Of a DNA stretch of 64,000 nucleotides, positions 59,116 through 64,000 are shown one piece after another. Within the stretch, counting starts at the first letter, position 1. Every line of letters begins with the position of its first letter. The translations under genes were made by a program, and so were the position numbers. The notes beneath the pieces were generated by a model. That model was not told where the DNA came from. It worked only from the letters and a program-made list of their open reading frames with translations, and did no database searches. This stretch comes from Sulfopaludibacter sp035551455 (lineage in GTDB: Bacteria > Acidobacteriota > Terriglobia > Bryobacterales > Bryobacteraceae). The DNA lies in the NCBI GenBank assembly GCA_035551455.1, contig DASZMZ010000319.1, positions 1-64,000 on the forward strand. Reading direction: 5' to 3'.

Positions 59116-62100
59116 ATGGGCATCAATATCGGTCTGGATATCGGGGCTATCAGTCTGAAGCTGGCGGCCTTAGGAAATTCCGGCGATCGGCCGGTGCTGG
59201 AGGCGCTGTGCGCCGCGCATCCCGAATTCCGGATGCACGCCATGGGCGAGCGGCCGCTGGTGCTTTCGGATTACCGGCGGATTTCCGGCAGTCCGATCCA
59301 ATCCACGTACGACCTGCTGCGTGAATTCTACGATACGGTTCCGGATGTGGCGGTGGAAGGCATGCGGGTGACCGGGTCGGGCAGCCGCACGATCGCCAAG
59401 GTGCTGGGGCTGTTCTTCGAGAACGAATTTAAGGCCATGGCGCGGATGCTTGGCACCTTTTATCCCGAGGTGCGGACGGTCTTCGAGATCGGCGGCGAGA
59501 GTTCGAAGTACATCCGCCTGGAAGGCACGAGCATCCTGGATTACGACCGGTCGGGGGAATGCGCGGCGGGCACGGGCTCCTTTCTGGATCAGCAGGCGCT
59601 GCGCATGCAGTACTCAGTGGAAGATGTCGGCGAAGTGGTGTGCGGGGCGAGTTGCGCGGCGCGGATTGCGGGACGCTGTTCGGTATTCGCGAAGAGCGAC
59701 ATGATCCACGCGCAGCAGAAGGGCTATTCACCAGCCGAGATTCTGCGCGGATTGTGCGACGCGGTGGCGCGCAATTATAAAAGCTCGATCGTGAAGGGCC
59801 GGCCGGTGCAGGCGCCGGTGGCGCTGGTGGGCGCGGTGTCGCAGAATGCCGGCGTGACGGGCGCGCTGCGGGAAGCCTTCGGACTGAGCGAGGCCGACCT
59901 GGTGGTGCCGCCGGAATTCGCCTGGTGCGGGGCGATCGGCACGGCGATGCTGGAGGCCGAGGAGCCGCACAAACGATCGATTTTGGAGATTCATCGCTTG
60001 AACCAGCACGATTCGGGCGAGATATTGCAGGACAGCCGTCCGCTTTCGAGCGAGAACGTGGTGCAGTTGCGCGAGCGGGTCCCGGTGTACGTGCCGGCGT
60101 CGCCAGGCGAACTAGTGCCGGCGTATCTGGGGCTCGACATCGGCTCGGTCTCGACGAACGTGGTGGTGCTGGACGAAGCGGGCACGGTGATTCATGACGT
60201 GTATCTGCGGACGGCGGGCCGGCCGATTGAGGCGGTGCAGCGGGGACTGGCCGAGGTGGAGAAGTTGTGGGGCAGCCGGCTGCGCATTCTGGGCGTGGGC
60301 ACGACCGGGTCGGGACGGGAGCTGATTGCCGAGTTTGTGGGCGCGGATGTGGTGAACGACGAGATCACGGCGCACAAGACGGGCGCCATCCACATCAGCA
60401 GCACGCTGGGCGGCGAGCCGGTGGATACGATTTTCGAGATTGGCGGGCAGGATTCGAAATTCATTTCGATCGAGCATGGCGTGGTGGTGGACTTTGCCAT
60501 GAACGAGGCTTGCGCGGCGGGGACCGGGTCGTTTCTGGAGGAGCAGGCGGAGAAACTGGGCATCAGCATTAAGGGCGAGTTCGCCAAGCTGGCTCTCTCG
60601 TCGGCGAGCCCCACGAGGCTGGGCGAGCGGTGCACGGTGTTCATGGAGCGCGACGTCACCGGCTGGCTGCACAAGGCCGAAACGGTGCCGAATCTGGTGG
60701 CGGGGCTGGCGTATTCGATTGCGCTGAATTATCTGAATCGCGTGGTGCGGGGCCGCAAGATCGGCAACGTGATTTACTTCCAGGGCGGCACGGCATATAA
60801 CGACGCGGTGACGGCGGCGTTCGCCAGCTTGCTGGGCAAGAAGATCACGGTGCCTCCGTATAACGGTGTGATGGGCGCGGTGGGCATGGCGCTGATTGCG
60901 CGCCAGTGGCAGAAGGCGACGGGGGCGGAGAGCCGCTTCCGCGGGTACGACCTGCACAAGCTGGAACTGACCACGCGGGACTTTGTTTGCAAGGCGTGCA
61001 GCAATTTGTGCGACATGAAGGAATTCGTGATCGAAGGCCAGAAGAGCTTCTGGGGCGATAAGTGCTCCGACAAGTTCCGCAAGCCTTCGGCGACGGGCCG
61101 CAAGCCGGTCATCGAGGACCTGTTCGCGCTGCGCGAGAAACTGCTGGAAGCGCTGCCTTCGGTGAGCGGCGGAACGTTCAAAGTGGGGCTGCCGCGCGCC
61201 ATGTCGATGCTGGAACGGCTGCCGTTCTGGAAGCGGTATTTTGCGGAGTTGGGTATCGAGACGGTGCTTTCGCCGGTGACGGATCCGCGGATTTCGTCGG
61301 CGGGGATCGAAATGGCGGTGGCGCAGCCCTGCTATCCGGTGCAGGTGGCGCACGGCCATGTACAAGCGCTGGTGGAAGCCGGCGTGGATTATATTCTGAT
61401 TCCGAATATGGCGGACGCGGAATCGGGCGGCGATTCCTGCGCGTCGCATTACTGTCCGTGGAATCAGACGCTGCCGTGGGTGCTGCGGTCGGCGCCGGCG
61501 CTGGAGCCGCATCAACAGAAGTTTCTGATTCCGACGCTGCATTTCCAATTAGGGCCGGAGCAGGTGAAGAAGGCGCTGGCGGAAACAATGCGGCGGCTGG
61601 GAGTGAAACGGCGCGCCAGCGATGCGGCAGTGGAAGCGGCGTATCGGACGCAGCGCGAGTTCCAGGAAAATCTTTTGGAAGCGGGTCGTTGGGCGCTGGC
61701 GAAGCTGGAAGAAGCAGGCGAGCCGGGGCTGGTGCTGGCGGGCCGGGGGTACAACATTTACGATCGCGGCGTGAACTGCGACATTCCGCGGAAACTGCGG
61801 CATCGATATGGCGCGAATGTAATTCCGCTGGACTTTCTGGTGACGGGTCGCGAGCCGGCAGACCCGCACGATAACATGTTCTGGGCTTCGGGACGGAAGA
61901 TTTTGGAAGCGGCGCGCACCTGCGCCGCGCGGCCGAATCTGCACATGGTTTACATCACCAACTTCAAGTGCGGCCCCGATTCTTACATCAAGCATTTTGC
62001 ACGAGAGGCCGCGGGCGCTCCGCTTCTGGTGCTGCAATTCGACGGTCACGGCAACGATGCCGGTTACATGACGCGCTGCGAAGCATACCTGGACAGCAAA

Positions 62101-62172
62101 GGAATTCTGCGATGCTACACACCATCTCCGGCACAGGAAACGCCGAGCCAGCAGCCAGCCAATATCCACTAA
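59116..62172 (+). CDS. Double-ASKHA acyl-CoA-dehydratase activase-like protein with CYP domain
   Basis: The 1018-residue protein has two ASKHA ATPase domains of the HgdC/BadF type (about 1-300 and 335-620). Each carries both cysteines that bind the bridging 4Fe-4S cluster in HgdC dimers (CAAGTGSFL and RCSVFAKSD near 149/187; CAAGTGSFL and RCTVFMERD near 466/506). A Cys-rich segment follows (CSNLCDMKEF...DKC, about 636-655), then a domain with QPCYPVQVAHGH, DSCASHYCPW and FKCGPDSY (DUF2229/COG3580-like). The start at 59116 has a GGGGAG site. It overlaps the partner gene by 61 bases. Its reaction is unknown. Confidence 0.82.
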   Translation: MGINIGLDIGAISLKLAALGNSGDRPVLEALCAAHPEFRMHAMGERPLVLSDYRRISGSPIQSTYDLLREFYDTVPDVAVEGMRVTGSGSRTIAKVLGLFFENEFKAMARMLGTFYPEVRTVFEIGGESSKYIRLEGTSILDYDRSGECAAGTGSFLDQQALRMQYSVEDVGEVVCGASCAARIAGRCSVFAKSDMIHAQQKGYSPAEILRGLCDAVARNYKSSIVKGRPVQAPVALVGAVSQNAGVTGALREAFGLSEADLVVPPEFAWCGAIGTAMLEAEEPHKRSILEIHRLNQHDSGEILQDSRPLSSENVVQLRERVPVYVPASPGELVPAYLGLDIGSVSTNVVVLDEAGTVIHDVYLRTAGRPIEAVQRGLAEVEKLWGSRLRILGVGTTGSGRELIAEFVGADVVNDEITAHKTGAIHISSTLGGEPVDTIFEIGGQDSKFISIEHGVVVDFAMNEACAAGTGSFLEEQAEKLGISIKGEFAKLALSSASPTRLGERCTVFMERDVTGWLHKAETVPNLVAGLAYSIALNYLNRVVRGRKIGNVIYFQGGTAYNDAVTAAFASLLGKKITVPPYNGVMGAVGMALIARQWQKATGAESRFRGYDLHKLELTTRDFVCKACSNLCDMKEFVIEGQKSFWGDKCSDKFRKPSATGRKPVIEDLFALREKLLEALPSVSGGTFKVGLPRAMSMLERLPFWKRYFAELGIETVLSPVTDPRISSAGIEMAVAQPCYPVQVAHGHVQALVEAGVDYILIPNMADAESGGDSCASHYCPWNQTLPWVLRSAPALEPHQQKFLIPTLHFQLGPEQVKKALAETMRRLGVKRRASDAAVEAAYRTQREFQENLLEAGRWALAKLEEAGEPGLVLAGRGYNIYDRGVNCDIPRKLRHRYGANVIPLDFLVTGREPADPHDNMFWASGRKILEAARTCAARPNLHMVYITNFKCGPDSYIKHFAREAAGAPLLVLQFDGHGNDAGYMTRCEAYLDSKGILRCYTPSPAQETPSQQPANIH

Positions 62173-63389
62173 CGGAGAAGCGGATTTACATTCCGCCGAT
62201 GGCATACGGCAGTGCGCGGGCCTTCGCCGCGGCATTTCGCGCGATCGGGCTGAATGCGGAGCCGACTCCGCCATCGGACCATCGCACGCGCGAGTTGGGC
62301 GCCAAGTACACGTCTGGCGACGAATGTTACCCGGCCAAGGTGACGGTGGGCGATTTCATGCGGCTGCTGGAGAAGCCGGATACGGATCCGGCGCGCGTGG
62401 CCCTGTTCATGCCGACGGCAGAGGGTCCGTGCCGTTTCGGCCAATATGCGCCTTACTTGCGGCACGTGCTGGACGCCAGCGGATACGGGTCGGTGGAAAT
62501 TCTTTCGCCCACCAGCCAGAACGCGTATCAGGGATTGGGCAGTCTGGCCAAGCCTTTCGTGCGGACGGGATGGCGGGCGCTGTTGTGCGCGGATCTGCTG
62601 GAGAAGATGCAGTTAATCGCGCGGCCGTACGAGGTGCAGCGCGGCGATACCGAGGCGATTTACGAGGAGTCGCTGGGGGATCTGTGTAAGACGCTCGAAG
62701 CCACTGAGGTAGAGCCGGGCGTGCAGTTGCAGGCGCTGCGCGATTCGATGGTGCGCGGGCGGGACCGCTTCCGGAAGCTGTCGCTGAACCGGCGGAAGCT
62801 GCCGGTGATCGGGATTGTGGGTGAGATTTTCTGCCGGCTGAATACGTTCTCCAACGAAAATCTGGTGCTGTGCCTGGAAGGGTACGGCGCCGAGGCCTGG
62901 GTCAGCGACATTGTGGAATGGATCTGGTACACGAATTCGGAGCACTTCCGTAAGCTGGAACTGGCGGGGCGCTTGTGGACGATGGAGGCGTTGGGGGCCT
63001 GGGTCCGCAAACGTGTGCAGAAGCACGACGAGCATGTTCTGGTGGCGCCGTTCGATGAGGACTTCCGGGGTCGCGAGGAGCCGGACATTTACGAAATCCT
63101 GGAGTGCGCCCGGCCCTACCTGCCGCGCGAGGGCGCGTTTGGCGAGATGGTGCTCAACGTGGGGAAGGTAGTTTACCTGGCGAAGAAGGGGGCGGCGGGG
63201 ATCATCGATATTAGTCCGTTCACTTGTATGAACGGGATTGTATGCGAGGCGATTTATCCGCGGATCAGCCGCGACCTGGGCGGGCTACCAATTCGCAACT
63301 TCTACTTCGATGGGACGCAGAGTGACCTGGATCGCGATCTGGGGGTGTATATGGAGTTGGCGCGGAGTTATCAGAAGCGCGTAGGATAG
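62112..63389 (+). CDS. 2-hydroxyacyl-CoA-dehydratase/COG3581-like iron-sulfur protein
   Basis: The 425-residue protein starts inside the end of the activase gene with an AAAGGA site eight bases upstream. It has GDECYPAKVTVGD, EGPCRFGQY and SPFTCMNGIVCEAI, mirroring the QPCYP / DSC / FKCG cysteine series of the upstream protein's last domain. The two are probably homologous halves of one cluster-binding enzyme. Known relatives are often one ~1400-residue chain that includes both ATPase domains; here the chain is split. A cluster of the double-cubane or 4Fe-4S type is inferred. Confidence 0.8.
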   Translation: MLHTISGTGNAEPAASQYPLTEKRIYIPPMAYGSARAFAAAFRAIGLNAEPTPPSDHRTRELGAKYTSGDECYPAKVTVGDFMRLLEKPDTDPARVALFMPTAEGPCRFGQYAPYLRHVLDASGYGSVEILSPTSQNAYQGLGSLAKPFVRTGWRALLCADLLEKMQLIARPYEVQRGDTEAIYEESLGDLCKTLEATEVEPGVQLQALRDSMVRGRDRFRKLSLNRRKLPVIGIVGEIFCRLNTFSNENLVLCLEGYGAEAWVSDIVEWIWYTNSEHFRKLELAGRLWTMEALGAWVRKRVQKHDEHVLVAPFDEDFRGREEPDIYEILECARPYLPREGAFGEMVLNVGKVVYLAKKGAAGIIDISPFTCMNGIVCEAIYPRISRDLGGLPIRNFYFDGTQSDLDRDLGVYMELARSYQKRVG

Positions 63390-63417
63390 GCCCACCGAGC
63401 GAAGCTCGGCGATGCGT

Positions 63418-63909
63418 CTACATCTTCTTGAATAATCGATCGAAGGCGCTGCGGGCATCGTCGGCATTTCGGGGGGCGGGCGGACCGGCATTGACCTGCG
63501 GCGGCGCGGACGAGGCGGAAGAGCCAGCTGTGCCTTCGCGAGCCACGGTGACGCGTGGAGCAAACGACGTGCATTCGTTGGCCTTATCCTTCAGCGGGAT
63601 GCGCACGGGGATGGGCTTCAAACACTGGAAGCGGGTGGAAGGCTCGAACTGCGAGCATTGTTTGCAGCAGTGAAGCGGCACGTTGCATTTCGGGCAGGCG
63701 CCGGTGAAGTCCACGCCATCGGGAAGGGCGGTAGAACAATTGAAGCATCGGGCAGCCGCCACGTGTTGAACCAGGCGGGGGAGTCGGGGGCCGGTGACGT
63801 CAATGGGAGGGCGAGGACCTTGGGGCTTGGAACGATCATCACGGGGGCCTCTGGAATCGCGTTCAGAATCCATGTACCCGTGCTGTCTGTACTTGCGATC
63901 GCTGTCCAT
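63418..63909 (-). CDS. Zinc-ribbon hypothetical protein
   Basis: The ~163-residue protein has a charged N-terminus rich in Asp, Arg and Pro, and a Cys cluster CFNCSTALPDGVDFTGACPKCNVPLHCCKQC that looks like a zinc ribbon with an extra Cys pair. A basic/Pro tail follows, ending in a short helix (RSAFDRLFKK). The start at 63909 is uncertain; the frame continues to 63978. It is convergent with the iron-sulfur protein gene. Function is unknown. Confidence 0.65.
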   Translation of the reverse strand: MDSDRKYRQHGYMDSERDSRGPRDDRSKPQGPRPPIDVTGPRLPRLVQHVAAARCFNCSTALPDGVDFTGACPKCNVPLHCCKQCSQFEPSTRFQCLKPIPVRIPLKDKANECTSFAPRVTVAREGTAGSSASSAPPQVNAGPPAPRNADDARSAFDRLFKKM

Positions 63910-64000
63910 GGGGAAGTTGCTCCGTAAATAGCAGGGAAAGAACGTTTCGATCAAGACGCTACGAACTTGATACGCCACAGCGCGACATGAACCCGATTGA

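Noticed and set aside
60112..61548. 478-codon Arg-rich frame opposite the activase gene
   Set aside because: Composition of an antisense shadow; no family features, no ribosome-binding site.

Overview
The window is GC-rich, gene-dense bacterial chromosome with no insertion sequence, prophage, CRISPR array, tRNA or rRNA that I can recognise. The gene set points to an aerobic soil or sediment member of the Acidobacteriota, most likely Solibacter/Bryobacter-like (an inference from gene content, not a phylogeny). Signs are a TonB receptor with an N-terminal carboxypeptidase-regulatory-like domain, a prolyl-oligopeptidase-type peptidase with glycine-rich loops, small sigma/anti-sigma pairs, and many GTG/TTG starts.

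Layout. 1-1554: two envelope-type hypotheticals. 1538-8028 (minus): seven tightly spaced genes behind a cobalamin riboswitch (about 8065-8210): TonB receptor, cob(I)alamin adenosyltransferase, DUF6580 membrane protein, PP-loop ATPase, BtuF-like protein, a kinase-like/nuclease-like fusion and hpt. 8256-11543: TPR protein and serine hydrolase. 11564-24546 (minus): a nuo operon, A-C-D-E-F-G-H-J-K-L-M-N, in which nuoB and nuoI are absent. 24613-31591: thiS, an RsbV/RsbW-like pair, OsmC, an ECF sigma factor, a NapH-like ferredoxin, a hybrid histidine kinase and an ABC exporter. 31554-33435: a two-unit ThyX-like protein divergent from dut. 34157-36002: a PerR-like regulator with phhB, ahpC and ahpD. 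36874-42177 (minus): acyP-apt-ispE-prs-ctc-pth-rpsF-rpsR-rplI. 42217-48189: three tandem, overlapping paralogues of a large polytopic membrane protein. 48471-53894: kdgK/kduD-like sugar-acid genes, another SDR and a secreted S9 peptidase. 53918-56659 (minus): glycosyltransferase, sigma factor and a membrane anti-sigma-like protein. 56705-59012: queC, queE and an HDAC-family deacetylase. 59116-63389: a split version of the large 2-hydroxyacyl-CoA-dehydratase-activase-like iron-sulfur system. 63418-63909: a zinc-ribbon protein.

The most interesting points are: (1) the B12-riboswitch unit ending in a kinase-like/PD-(D/E)XK-like fusion and hpt; (2) the nuo operon lacking exactly the two subunits that carry clusters N2 and N6a/b; (3) the triple paralogue array with an invariant YGEGPH motif; (4) the split double-ASKHA/double-CYP-domain protein pair; (5) a ThyX-like protein made of two degenerate units, divergent from dut, with both genes starting a few bases after overlapping -10 boxes; and (6) a recurrent TANNNT box 5-12 bases before start codons, suggesting common leaderless transcription.

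All calls were made by reading sequence and translations without database searches. Family names rest on visible motifs and recall, and start codons were chosen by ribosome-binding site, overlap with neighbours and family length.
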